Notes: generated by a model not told the origin, from the sequence alone. A DNA stretch of 7,807 bases from Pseudomonadota bacterium (GCA_021825225.1 JAKAIH010000114.1:1-7807); one strand, 5' to 3'. Numbered from the stretch's first letter, positions 1 through 5,811 are shown. Translations and numbers: made by a program.

Positions 1-92
1 GCGGCATGAGCGCGATCGCCAGTCTGGTGATGGGCTCGGTGGCGACCAAGGTCGTCCACCTGGCAAACGTCCCCGTTACGCTGATCAAATAA
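1..92 (+). CDS. Universal stress protein (UspA family), C-terminal end only
   Basis: Only the last 29 codons are in the window, read from base 3 to the TAA at 90-92; the rest lies upstream. The visible peptide has a glycine, nine residues, then Gly-Ser (G-MSAIASLVM-GS), which is the ATP-binding G-x9-G-S/T signature of the UspA fold. It ends in VPVTLIK, matching the usual last beta strand of the family. Such small cytoplasmic proteins bind ATP or act in stress and starvation responses. The family call rests on a short peptide but the motif and its distance to the end are typical. The substrate or exact role cannot be told from this fragment. No strong terminator follows the stop. Confidence 0.75.
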   Translation, partial: GMSAIASLVMGSVATKVVHLANVPVTLIK

Positions 93-255
93 GCTGCCGG
101 GGCCGGCGAAGCGCGCCTCTATGGGTGCCGCGGCGGCAGCACGGGTATCCGCGCGCCGCTTCCACCTTGCAGTTCCGGCCCGCCAGGGTTCGCATGTGGC
201 TCAATCTCACGATCTCTTCATCGTCGACCACCAGCAGCTTTCTCGACTTTCCCAC
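85..255 (-). pseudogene. Response-regulator receiver domain fragment, truncated
   Basis: On the minus strand a frame reads KLLVVDDEEIVRLSHMRTLA and then NCKVEAA (bases 154-240). This is the start of a CheY-like receiver domain: beta-1, the acidic pair DD and helix alpha-1. The similarity stops abruptly near base 154. What follows is Arg/Cys-rich with no receiver character, and the frame ends at 85-87, overlapping the end of the stress-protein gene by 8 bases. The phosphoacceptor Asp, the Thr/Ser and the Lys of a receiver are all missing. A GTG at 253-255 preceded by GGCGG is a possible start; an ATG-started frame extends up to 372. I read this as a remnant left by deletion or rearrangement. 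Neither other frame downstream restores the domain. Confidence 0.5.
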
Positions 256-400
256 GATTGACCGCCGTCGTTCGCTGCGCCCGCGCTTTGCCGTCGATCT
301 CATTCTTGGATTCATTCCCCGAGTAGTCAAATGGCATATCGATGATCTGCGTTGAAGTATGCTAGCGTTCATGAAACTATATTGACGAAATCAGACCAAT
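93..400. other. Intergenic stretch with receiver remnant and upstream region of the dehydrogenase
   Basis: About 300 bases without an intact gene. It holds the minus-strand receiver fragment and, at its right end, the leader of the dehydrogenase gene. Bases 340-390 are relatively AT-rich. They contain TATATT (378-383, five of six matches to a -10 box) and TTGAAG (352-357, -35-like), but the spacing of 20 is too long for a standard sigma-70 promoter. I therefore do not assign one. Plus-strand frames here have no recognisable protein character. Confidence 0.4.
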
Positions 401-406
401 GGAGAG
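401..406 (+). promoter_or_regulatory. Ribosome binding site that sets the dehydrogenase start
   Basis: GGAGAG lies 7 bases before the ATG at 414-416. An in-frame ATG five codons earlier (399-401) has no Shine-Dalgarno sequence and overlaps this site, so the start at 414 is preferred. Confidence 0.65.
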
Positions 407-413
407 TACAAGA

Positions 414-1313
414 ATGAGCGAAATAAACAGTTCGACCCGCATCGGTTTTATCGGCCTGGGCGTCATGGGCAAGTCGATGGCGCGCAACCTGATCAAGGCG
501 GGTTTCCAGGTGGTGCTGCACAACCGCAGCCGCGCCGCCGTCGACGAGCTCGCCGCAATCGGCGGCATCGCCGCGACCTCGCCGGCGGATCTGGCCGCGC
601 GCGTCGAAATCATTTGCCTGTGCGTGCCCGACACGCCGGACGTGGAAGCGGTGCTGTTCGGGGCCAATGGCGTCGCCTCCGCAGTCAAAGCAGGCAGCGT
701 CGTGATCGATTTCAGCACCATCTCGGCGCAGGCGACGGCCGGTTTCGCTGCGCGGCTGAAGCAGGCGGGCGTCGCCATGCTCGACTCGCCGGTATCGGGC
801 GGACCGGCCGGCGCGCGCGATGCGGCCCTGAGCTGCATGATCGGCGGCGAGGCCGAGACGCTCGCGCGTTGCATGCCCTTGTTCAAGGCGGTGGGCAAGA
901 CCTTCACCCACATCGGCGCCAGCGGCGCCGGCCAGCTGTGCAAGTCGTGCAACCAGCTGGTCATGTCCGCTACGGTGATGGCGGCATGCGAAGCCCTGAC
1001 CCTGGCGAAGAAGGCCGGCGTCGATCCCTACAAAGTGCGCGAGGCTCTGCTCGGCGGCTCGGCGCAAAGCTTTGTGATGCAGAATCACGCCAAACGCTTC
1101 CTCGACGGCCAGCTCGCGCCGGGCTTTCGCAGCGCATTGTTGCTGAAGGACCTGCGCCTGGTCACGGGCGCCACAAAGGACACGGGCAGTTTCGCGCCGG
1201 CCGCGGCCCTGACCGAACAGCTCTTCACGGCCTTGTGCAACACCGGCCGCGACGGCATGGACAGCGCTGCGATGGGCCTGCTCTACGAGGAGTTGTCCGG
1301 CGTCAAGCGCTGA
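414..1313 (+). CDS. NAD(P)-dependent beta-hydroxyacid dehydrogenase (3-hydroxyisobutyrate dehydrogenase / tartronate semialdehyde reductase family)
   Basis: A complete 299-residue protein, normal for the family. The N-terminal Rossmann domain opens with IGFIGLGVMGKSMARN (residues 10-25), containing the GxGxMG dinucleotide-binding loop. The substrate-binding signature DSPVSGGPAGA covers residues 125-134. The catalytic lysine is K177 in GAGQLCKSCNQ, where the second Asn of the usual KxxNN is Gln181. The all-helical C-terminal domain contains the conserved Lys-Asp at 245-246. The family oxidises or reduces 3-hydroxy acids such as 3-hydroxyisobutyrate, tartronate semialdehyde or succinic semialdehyde in the cytoplasm. 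Which substrate this one uses cannot be read from motifs. His32-Asn33-Arg34, after the second beta strand, lacks the Asp/Glu expected for strict NAD preference, so NADP(H) use is plausible (inference). It stands alone: upstream is a gene remnant, and downstream the next gene converges after 21 bases. Confidence 0.92.
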   Translation: MSEINSSTRIGFIGLGVMGKSMARNLIKAGFQVVLHNRSRAAVDELAAIGGIAATSPADLAARVEIICLCVPDTPDVEAVLFGANGVASAVKAGSVVIDFSTISAQATAGFAARLKQAGVAMLDSPVSGGPAGARDAALSCMIGGEAETLARCMPLFKAVGKTFTHIGASGAGQLCKSCNQLVMSATVMAACEALTLAKKAGVDPYKVREALLGGSAQSFVMQNHAKRFLDGQLAPGFRSALLLKDLRLVTGATKDTGSFAPAAALTEQLFTALCNTGRDGMDSAAMGLLYEELSGVKR

Positions 1314-1334
1314 GGCGGCGCAAGCCCGCGCGCG

Positions 1335-2225
1335 CTACGCGATCAGGTTCCAGCCCAGGCCGCCCATCGCCGCGATGAAGGCGGCCAGGTGCAGCCCGAT
1401 GCGCAGCCGGTACATGCCCTGCAGCTGCCGCTGCGACAGGTTCGAGATGAGGAATTGGCGCCCGTCCCTGGGCGCGCGCACGATGCTGAGTTCGGGCGCC
1501 GCCTGCATTTCGCGGTAGTTCTTTTCCACCTCGGCGCGCGCGGCGAGCCGCGCCTGTTCCCACTCGTCGAGGTCCAGATTGCCGTCGCCATTGCGGTCGA
1601 AGCGCGCAAGCAGCGCGGCATGATCGCGCTTCCACTCCGCGAGCAGCGCCGAGACATCGCTTTCCCGGTCGGCGGCCGAAGGCTGGTGCGACTCGGTGCG
1701 GAAGTCCCCGAGCACGTAGACGACATTGTGCGGGAGGAACTTCCATTCGGTGTAGCGGTAGTCGCCGTCAATCCAGGTTTCCTTGTTGTTGCTGATGATT
1801 TCCGCCCCGGCCGGGTCGATCAGGCAGCTGCCGCTGGCGTCGGCGAGCAGGAAGGACGCGTCGGTTTCGCCCTGTTCGCCGGGCGTCCAGCCTTTGTCCG
1901 AGTGCGCCTCCATGAGATAGCGGCACCAGACGCAGGGCAGATGGGAGTAGGGCGCGAACGTCGGCGCGCCCGGCGTGCTCTGGCAGCGGCCGGACAGTTC
2001 GACGTAGCCCTGGGCGGCGCTGGCGATGTTCGAGGTCGGGGTGTCTTCGACCAGACGCAGGCGGCGATAGACTGCGATCCAGGCAGCCAGGCTGATCGCC
2101 GCGATCAGCGCCAGGCTGAGCGGCCATGCCGCGCGGCCGGGTGCGACCACGCCGGCGACGAGCAGGGCAAGCTGCGCGCCTCCGAGGAGCACGTCCAGGT
2201 ACAGGCGTCTGGCGAAGGAGTTCAT
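1335..2225 (-). CDS. Membrane protein with GIDE domain (bacterial relative of MUL1-type E3 ligase domain) and an EF-hand
   Basis: 296 residues from the ATG at 2223-2225; a TTG two codons earlier is the alternative start, and neither has a clear Shine-Dalgarno. Two hydrophobic segments lie at about residues 10-28 and 35-53, followed by YRRLRL, and a third at about 274-294 near the C-terminus. The central part resembles the GIDE domain: YVELSGRCQ near 74-82, the PCVWCRY segment at 97-103, the FLLADASGSCLIDPAGAEI stretch at 125-143, and DGRQFLIS at 254-261. Inserted between the GIDE halves is a perfect 12-residue EF-hand loop, D210-E221 (DRNGDGNLDLDE), flanked by helices, so calcium binding is likely. 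There is no RING domain, so ligase activity is not expected. It lies 32 bases downstream of lemA, a pairing that fits a shared membrane-associated role. By positive charges next to the helices the domain would face the cytoplasm, whereas in MUL1 the equivalent domain faces the intermembrane space. Function unknown. Confidence 0.8.
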   Translation of the reverse strand: MNSFARRLYLDVLLGGAQLALLVAGVVAPGRAAWPLSLALIAAISLAAWIAVYRRLRLVEDTPTSNIASAAQGYVELSGRCQSTPGAPTFAPYSHLPCVWCRYLMEAHSDKGWTPGEQGETDASFLLADASGSCLIDPAGAEIISNNKETWIDGDYRYTEWKFLPHNVVYVLGDFRTESHQPSAADRESDVSALLAEWKRDHAALLARFDRNGDGNLDLDEWEQARLAARAEVEKNYREMQAAPELSIVRAPRDGRQFLISNLSQRQLQGMYRLRIGLHLAAFIAAMGGLGWNLIA

Positions 2226-2233
2226 GCGCAAGC

Positions 2234-2250
2234 CCGGGCGCGGTGCCCGG
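2234..2250. repeat. Inverted repeat between lemA and the GIDE gene
   Basis: CCGGGC (2234-2239) and GCCCGG (2245-2250) can form a 6-bp GC-only stem with a 5-base loop. It lies in the 32-base gap between the lemA stop and the GIDE start. There is no T-run, so it is not a classical terminator. It could modulate translation of the second gene, which lacks a visible ribosome binding site. Confidence 0.4.
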
Positions 2251-2257
2251 TCTCACC

Positions 2258-2827
2258 TCAGGCTGAAAAAAGCTGTTTCACGTCGACGTCGGCGACCTCG
2301 GCCGCATCGAAGCGCAGCAGCCGCGCCGCGCGAAAGCCGAACTGCTGCGCGATGATCGAATCCGGAAACTGCTCGATGCGCACATTGTTGATGTTGACCG
2401 AATCGTTGTAGAGCTCGCGCCGGTCGCTGATCGCGTCTTCGAGCTGCGTGATCCGCTTCTGCAAAGCCATGAAGTTCTCGTTGGCCTTCAGCTCCGGATA
2501 GGCTTCGGCGACCGCGAACAGGCCTCCCAGGCCGGCGCGCAGCCTGGCCTCCGCCTGGCCGAGTGCGCCGACGTCCCGCGTTTCGCGCGCGTCGTAGACC
2601 GCGGAGCGGGCGCGCACCACTTTTTCCAGGGTTTCCTGCTCGAACTGGCGGTATTGCCTGCAGATTTCCACCAGCTTGGGGATTTCGTCGTGGCGTTGCT
2701 TGAGCAGCACGTCGATGTTTGCCCAGGCGAGCGCGACATTGTTCTTGACCAGGACCAGTCCGTTATAGAGCATGACCGCGTACGCGCTCGCCGCGACGAT
2801 CAATGCCAGAACGATCCAGCCCGCCAT
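2258..2827 (-). CDS. lemA: LemA family membrane protein
   Basis: 189 residues from the ATG at 2825-2827, chosen because GGGGG lies 7 bases upstream; an ATG six codons earlier (2843-2845) is the alternative. One N-terminal membrane helix (about residues 4-21) is followed by a long helical domain. Family landmarks in order: YNGLVLVKNNVALAWANIDVLL (21-42), the R-x-D-x-I-P-x-L-V-E segment (45-54), the TLEKVVRAR stretch (67-75), AYPELKANENFMALQ (109-123), and FPDSIIAQQFGF (154-165) ahead of the short C-terminal tail. Length and layout are those of ordinary LemA proteins, which have a short outer N-terminus and a cytoplasmic helical bundle. The molecular function of LemA is not established. The neighbouring GIDE/EF-hand gene follows on the same strand after 32 bases, so the two are probably one operon. 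Upstream the gene diverges from the cysteine-cluster gene. Confidence 0.9.
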   Translation of the reverse strand: MAGWIVLALIVAASAYAVMLYNGLVLVKNNVALAWANIDVLLKQRHDEIPKLVEICRQYRQFEQETLEKVVRARSAVYDARETRDVGALGQAEARLRAGLGGLFAVAEAYPELKANENFMALQKRITQLEDAISDRRELYNDSVNINNVRIEQFPDSIIAQQFGFRAARLLRFDAAEVADVDVKQLFSA

Positions 2828-2860
2828 GCATTTGCCCCCGAGCATTGTGCAAACCCGCTA

Positions 2861-2890
2861 AGGATACGCGGCTTATTCGGACCCCCGCAA
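2861..2890 (-). promoter_or_regulatory. Weak candidate promoter for lemA
   Basis: On the minus strand, TTGCGG (2885-2890) and TATCCT (2861-2866) are separated by 18 bases and end about 33 bases before the preferred lemA start. Both boxes deviate from consensus. The same 130-base divergent gap holds TTGACT (2894-2899) on the plus strand, a good -35 for the cysteine-cluster gene but without a recognisable -10 partner. Confidence 0.25.
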
Positions 2891-2957
2891 CTCTTGACTG
2901 CGCTTGCAGCCAGGCGCAGCGTAGGCCGAATGTCACTCTGGCAGGCGGGAGGGGGCG

Positions 2958-3323
2958 ATGCGAGGCGAGGGCGCGAGCTGCACCGGCTGTGGCGCCTGTT
3001 GCGCCACCTATTGCGTATTGTTCCTGCGCAAGGAACTCGATTCGGAGCCGGGGGGCTGGGTTCCCGCCGAATTCGCGGAGCCGACCAGCGCGCGCTGCGC
3101 GCGCATGCGCGGCACCAAGGACCGTCCGCGACGCTGCCTTGCGCTCCAGGGCACGATAGGCGTCGGCGTCAGCTGCACCATCTATCGACACCGACCCAGC
3201 CCCTGTCGCGCCTTCGCGCCCGAAGCGGGGGCCGGTCGCGGTGACGCGGCTTGCGGCGACGCCCGCCGCCTGCACGGCCTGCCTCCCCTCTCCGGGTCTT
3301 ACGATGGATTTCCCATCGCCTAG
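2958..3323 (+). CDS. YkgJ-type cysteine-cluster protein (CxxCxxCC, putative metal-binding)
   Basis: A 121-residue protein started by the ATG at 2958, with GGAGG five bases upstream. The N-terminus holds the defining cysteine cluster C8-x2-C11-x2-C14-C15 followed by C19. Further cysteines are C47, C60 and C73, the last in SCTIYRHRPSPCRAF, which matches the family's C-x-I-Y-x-x-R-P-x-x-C-R-x-F block with C83. C99 and the ending DARRLHGLPPL also fit the family. All expected landmarks are present, so the gene looks complete. Members are thought to chelate zinc or iron, possibly an Fe-S cluster, but no enzyme activity is settled. It is divergent from lemA and convergent with the pilin. Nothing nearby points to a partner. 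Confidence 0.87.
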   Translation: MRGEGASCTGCGACCATYCVLFLRKELDSEPGGWVPAEFAEPTSARCARMRGTKDRPRRCLALQGTIGVGVSCTIYRHRPSPCRAFAPEAGAGRGDAACGDARRLHGLPPLSGSYDGFPIA

Positions 3324-3357
3324 GCTGGTCGGCGCGAGCCAGCATTCAGCTGCCTGC

Positions 3358-3378
3358 CGGCGCGCTGCGGAGGCGCCG
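3358..3378 (-). repeat. Small GC-rich hairpin just after the pilin stop
   Basis: CGGCGC (3358-3363) and GCGCCG (3373-3378) form a 6-bp stem with a 9-base loop, 8 bases beyond the pilin stop codon on the minus strand. No T-run follows, so an intrinsic terminator is possible but unproven. Confidence 0.3.
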
Positions 3379-3386
3379 AAGGATGT

Positions 3387-3809
3387 CTAGAAGCACGAGC
3401 CCGGCGCATCGAGCCAGCAGGCTGCCGGCAGGCCGCTGGCTCCGGGAAAATCGATCGTGACCCGCTTGCCTGCCTGGTCGATCGTGAAGTTGTAGTTCAG
3501 CAGATCGCCTTGCCCTTTGGCGGTGATCAGGAATCCCTGCTGGGAATTATTGAGATCGCAGGTAAGCGAAAAATATTTGGTGCCGGTGGGCAACGCGCCG
3601 ACCCCGCAGGCGGTCTGGCCGTAGCTGTGGTTGTTGGTCCAATACAATTGTTCCTGGCTGTTCAGTGCGAGCAGAGTCGTAAACGCGTCGTGAAATTTCG
3701 CCTTGCGCATATAGCTCGAATACGAGGGCATGGCGACTGCGGCGAGGATCGCGATGACAACCACGGTCGTCAGCAATTCGATCAGCGTAAAACCTGTGTG
3801 CTTTCCCAT
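3387..3809 (-). CDS. Type IV pilin, PilE-like
   Basis: 140 residues; the ATG at 3807-3809 has GGGAG 8 bases upstream (3818-3822). The prepilin signal is classical: a short charged leader MGKHTG, then FTLIELLTTVVVIAILAAVAMPSY. PilD-type cleavage is expected after Gly6, Phe7 becomes the N-methylated first residue, and Glu11 is the invariant Glu5 of the mature protein. The hydrophobic helix runs to about residue 29. Four cysteines follow (68, 84, 131, 139); the last pair, near the C-terminus (ACWLDAPGSC), would close a disulfide loop of the kind that marks the D-region. Length suits a small PilE-like or minor pilin. No other pilus genes are in the window, so major or minor status is open. The reading frame stays open upstream to 4358, but that part has no pilin character. 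Confidence 0.88.
   Translation of the reverse strand: MGKHTGFTLIELLTTVVVIAILAAVAMPSYSSYMRKAKFHDAFTTLLALNSQEQLYWTNNHSYGQTACGVGALPTGTKYFSLTCDLNNSQQGFLITAKGQGDLLNYNFTIDQAGKRVTIDFPGASGLPAACWLDAPGSCF
3411..3442. repeat. 32-bp near-perfect palindrome inside the pilin 3' end
   Basis: The arms GAGCCAGC (3411-3418) and GCTGGCTC (3435-3442) flank a perfect inner palindrome CTGCCGGCAG (3422-3431), all sharing one centre of symmetry between 3426 and 3427. Only two of sixteen base pairs mismatch (3419/3434 and 3421/3432). The arm GAGCCAGC recurs at 3336-3343, just after the cysteine-cluster gene, followed by related GC-rich sequence. The palindrome lies within pilin codons and 88 bases past the ykgJ-type stop. 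Confidence 0.6.
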
Positions 3810-3906
3810 GTGCGATTCTCCCTTGTCGTAATGGTTTTTTTGCGGCACGTTCTTCGGCTGTCCGGGCAAGCGACGCAGCGCACGCGGGCACCGGCCGGCG
3901 GTTGCA

Positions 3907-3935
3907 CTTATATCCGCGCCGCGGGCTGAGGTAAA
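3907..3935 (-). promoter_or_regulatory. Candidate sigma-70 promoter of the pilin gene
   Basis: On the minus strand, TTTACC (3930-3935, four of six matches to the -35 box) and TATAAG (3907-3912, five of six to the -10 box) are separated by exactly 17 bases. Transcription would start near 3900, leaving a leader of about 90 bases before the pilin ATG. Many pilin genes use sigma-54; the nearest such motif here lacks the invariant -12 GC. Confidence 0.5.
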
Positions 3936-4213
3936 TATGAAGCGGCGTGCCGGAGTGGAGCTGCGGAATACGCGGGATCCATGACCCGGCTGAGGCGGTT
4001 TGCGGGTTTGCTGCGCCGCCGCGTGCGGGCCAGGGGTTACGCGGGCGGCGCGGGCTCCAAGCGCAGCCCGCCGGTGTTCACGCAGCCCGGCGGAATAGCT
4101 GAAGCCGAGATCGGGAAGATCGGCATACCTTCCAATCCGATCGTGGACGAATAGCCGGCGCCCGGCATTGCTTCGCGGCGCTGCGTCCCGGGCGACGCGC
4201 CGCGGCGGCGGAC
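3936..4213. other. Intergenic gap between receiver protein and pilin, no convincing gene
   Basis: About 280 bases, GC-rich. On the minus strand the frame of the receiver gene continues open past its TAA to a TAA at 4037-4039. Within it an ATG at 4166-4168 could start a 43-residue peptide (MPGAGYSSTIGLEGMP...), but there is no Shine-Dalgarno. On the plus strand, 3981-4154 could encode 57 residues, again without support. The region directly after the receiver stop shows no LuxR-type HTH remnant in any frame. Confidence 0.4.
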
Positions 4214-4699
4214 TTAGTGCGGCGAGAGCAGCTGCGGAAATGCGCCGTAGCCCTCGCCGAGCGCAGCGGAACCGGGCAGATAGTCCGGGACGAGGCCGTC
4301 CGCCGCATCCGTGCCGAGGTAGGTCTTGCGGCGCAATACCGCGCGAATGACGTCGCACAGGTCGTCATGAATCGCGTCCTTCACCAGGTAGCCGGCCGCT
4401 CCGGCATCGCGGCAGCGCCGCATGAATTCGTTCTCGCGGTGAAAGCTGAGGACGACAATCTTTACTTCGGGATAGTGGCGCTTGATTCCGGCAACCGCCT
4501 CGACGCCGCGGGCGTCCGGCATGGTCAGTTCGGTCAGCACCAGATCCGGAACCAGGCTCCCGACGGACCATATGGCATCGCGCATGCTGCCTGCCACGCC
4601 GACGATTTGAAAATCCGGTTCCTGCGATAGGTAGGCCCGCAGGGTGCTTCGAAACAGCGCATGGCTGTCGACTATCAGGATTCGATTCATCATGGGCAT
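4214..4699 (-). CDS. Stand-alone NarL/LuxR-type receiver protein lacking the phosphoacceptor Asp and the HTH
   Basis: 161 residues, started at the ATG of 4697-4699 because GAGG lies five bases upstream. Residues 5-125 are a complete CheY-like receiver most like the NarL/FixJ group: RILIVDSHALFRSTL, PDLVLTELTMPDARG, IVVLSF, GYLVKD. Two key residues are changed. The Asp normally phosphorylated in the LxLxDLxMP block is Glu57 (codon 4529-4531), and the second acidic residue after beta-1 is Ser12 instead of Asp or Glu. Ser85 and Lys107 of the pocket are kept. The protein ends in QLLSPH, where homologues read on with L-x-P-R-E-R-E into the DNA-binding HTH. It is thus either a constitutive or phosphate-independent receiver, or a decaying regulator. 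No histidine kinase is adjacent. The 490-base gap upstream and 400-base gap downstream make it an isolated gene. Confidence 0.8.
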   Translation of the reverse strand: MPMMNRILIVDSHALFRSTLRAYLSQEPDFQIVGVAGSMRDAIWSVGSLVPDLVLTELTMPDARGVEAVAGIKRHYPEVKIVVLSFHRENEFMRRCRDAGAAGYLVKDAIHDDLCDVIRAVLRRKTYLGTDAADGLVPDYLPGSAALGEGYGAFPQLLSPH

Positions 4700-5190
4700 G
4701 CAAACCTCGCTGAAATGGAAAATCCCCGCATGTGCTCGCGCGCCCATCCGCTGCCGGGAGGATGCGGATGCTCCCTCGCGCTCGGGCCATGGCCAGCCAT
4801 AAGCAATTCGCATACCTGCAGGATATTAGTAGTCGATTCAAATAATTAGCTACGCTCAAGCCGCTCCGTCGGCGCCGGATTGTCGTGACAGAACGACAGC
4901 TCCGATCCGCGATAGAGCAGAACATTGATCTAAAAGAAGATGCGCTGTCGTTCGAGGGCGACATGAAATCGAGCGTGGATTCATCGAGTTGAAATAAAGC
5001 GCCAAGGGCCTGTCGCCGGTGGACGACGTGAGCCTGCGTCCACGGCACCGCAAGCAACTGATTTAATTGGATTTCGCCCTATGGCCCGAGACTTGCGAAG
5101 AGGCATGGGTGGCGGCCTTGCGCGATTGCCCGTAGCGCTTGTTTCGCGCGCCGTCACGCCCGCAGTTTCGCCTTTTTAGAGGACACGTTC
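4700..5190. other. 490-base gap between receiver protein and bactofilin, possible degraded small frame
   Basis: No recognisable gene. The part around 4800-5000 is more AT-rich than its surroundings. On the plus strand one frame is open from the ATG at 4768-4770 (GGGAGG six bases upstream) to 4992 except for a TAA at 4843-4845. Its second half (GTG at 4885) reads VTERQLRSAIEQNIDLKED, a protein-like acidic stretch I cannot assign. It could be a small peptide gene, a broken gene or chance. Bases 5178-5183 (AGAGGA) are the bactofilin ribosome binding site. Confidence 0.3.
4705..4708 (-). promoter_or_regulatory. Ribosome binding site that sets the receiver-protein start
   Basis: GAGG on the minus strand, five bases before the ATG at 4697-4699. 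It favours this first of three clustered ATGs (4699, 4693, 4690) over the far-upstream frame extension, whose sequence has no receiver character. Confidence 0.5.
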
Positions 5191-5766
5191 ATGCTCGAAA
5201 ATTTCCGCAAGAAAGACGCCCCACGTCCCGGTTACACGCCGGAGTCCAGTCCATTTGGACGCATGCAGGAGGCGCTGAGCCACGCGCCGCCGCCAGCCGC
5301 GGCGCCCAGGCATGAGACGCCGAAGACGGAGCCGGTTCGGACCGATGCAACGCCCGTTGCCAAGCCCACGGAAAAGGCCGAGGAGTCGGTCAGCAAGCTG
5401 ATTGTCGGGCCGGACATAAAGCTCAAGGGCGCAGAGATCACCGACTGCAATACGCTGGTCGTCGAAGGGCGCGTGGAAGCCGCGATGGAAAGCCGCGTAT
5501 TGCAGATTGCCGAGATCGGCGAATTCGTCGGCAAGGCGTCTGTGGACACGGCTGAAATACGCGGGCACTTCGATGGCGAATTGACCGTGCGCAAGCAACT
5601 CGTGATCCGCGCCAGCGGGCACGTATCGGGGAAGATCCGCTACGGCAGACTTTCTATCGAGGAAGGCGGGGAACTCGCCGGCGACATCGGCGCCATCGGA
5701 CCGGTCCCGGTGCCCCCTGACAACCGTGCCGCGCCTGGGGTGAAGCCGGGCGTTGCGCCGCGTTGA
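5191..5766 (+). CDS. Bactofilin family cytoskeletal protein
   Basis: 191 residues; the ATG follows AGAGGA by 7 bases. The N-terminus MLENFRKK is basic and is followed by a disordered Pro/Ala/Glu-rich stretch to about residue 66. The bactofilin core covers about 69-166, starting SKLIVGPDIKLKGAEI and running through short beta repeats with glycines at regular spacing: VVEGRVEA, EIGEFVGKASVDTAEIRGHFDGELTV, GHVSGKIRYGRLSIEEGGELAGDI. This is the right-handed beta-helix fold. The tail (167-191) is Pro/Gly-rich. Bactofilins self-assemble without nucleotide into filaments and localise envelope enzymes, polar structures or stalks. No peptidase or peptidoglycan hydrolase gene, the frequent partner, is visible here. 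The next gene, a sigma-54 activator, follows on the same strand after 57 bases but appears to have its own promoter motif. Confidence 0.9.
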   Translation: MLENFRKKDAPRPGYTPESSPFGRMQEALSHAPPPAAAPRHETPKTEPVRTDATPVAKPTEKAEESVSKLIVGPDIKLKGAEITDCNTLVVEGRVEAAMESRVLQIAEIGEFVGKASVDTAEIRGHFDGELTVRKQLVIRASGHVSGKIRYGRLSIEEGGELAGDIGAIGPVPVPPDNRAAPGVKPGVAPR

Positions 5767-5796
5767 GCAGCGCTCCGCGGGCCGCGGCCGGGAAAA

Positions 5797-5811
5797 TGGC
5801 ACGCGCCGTGC
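5797..5811 (+). promoter_or_regulatory. Candidate sigma-54 promoter (-24/-12) before the activator gene
   Basis: TGGCACG (5797-5803) matches the -24 element fully. Four bases later GTGC (5808-5811) matches the -12 element with three of four bases. The invariant GG (5798-5799) and GC (5810-5811) are exactly 10 bases apart. Initiation would fall at about 5823, so the transcript would start essentially at the ATG of 5824. The core also forms an inverted repeat, GCACG (5799-5803) with CGTGC (5807-5811), so a dimeric repressor site is an alternative reading. Confidence 0.5.

Noticed and set aside
1389..2411. 340-codon plus-strand open frame opposite the GIDE gene
   Set aside because: Antisense shadow of the GIDE and lemA genes; no recognisable domain and it crosses both genes.
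3936..3956. Minus-strand CGGCACG followed by TTCAT upstream of the pilin, resembling a sigma-54 promoter
   Set aside because: The invariant -12 GC is replaced by CA; a well-spaced sigma-70 promoter lies beside it.
4037..4213. Remnant of a LuxR-type HTH after the receiver stop codon
   Set aside because: I read all three minus-strand frames after the stop and found no helix-turn-helix-like sequence, so the missing output domain is not simply behind a nonsense codon.
4365..5057. Minus-strand open frame overlapping the receiver gene and extending upstream
   Set aside because: Out of frame with the clear receiver domain, and its translation shows no domain features.
5106..5121. Sigma-54-like GG-N10-GC (GG 5108-5109, GC 5120-5121) upstream of the bactofilin gene
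   Set aside because: Spacing and TTGC fit, but the bases after GG do not match CACG, and such a spacing occurs readily by chance in GC-rich DNA.
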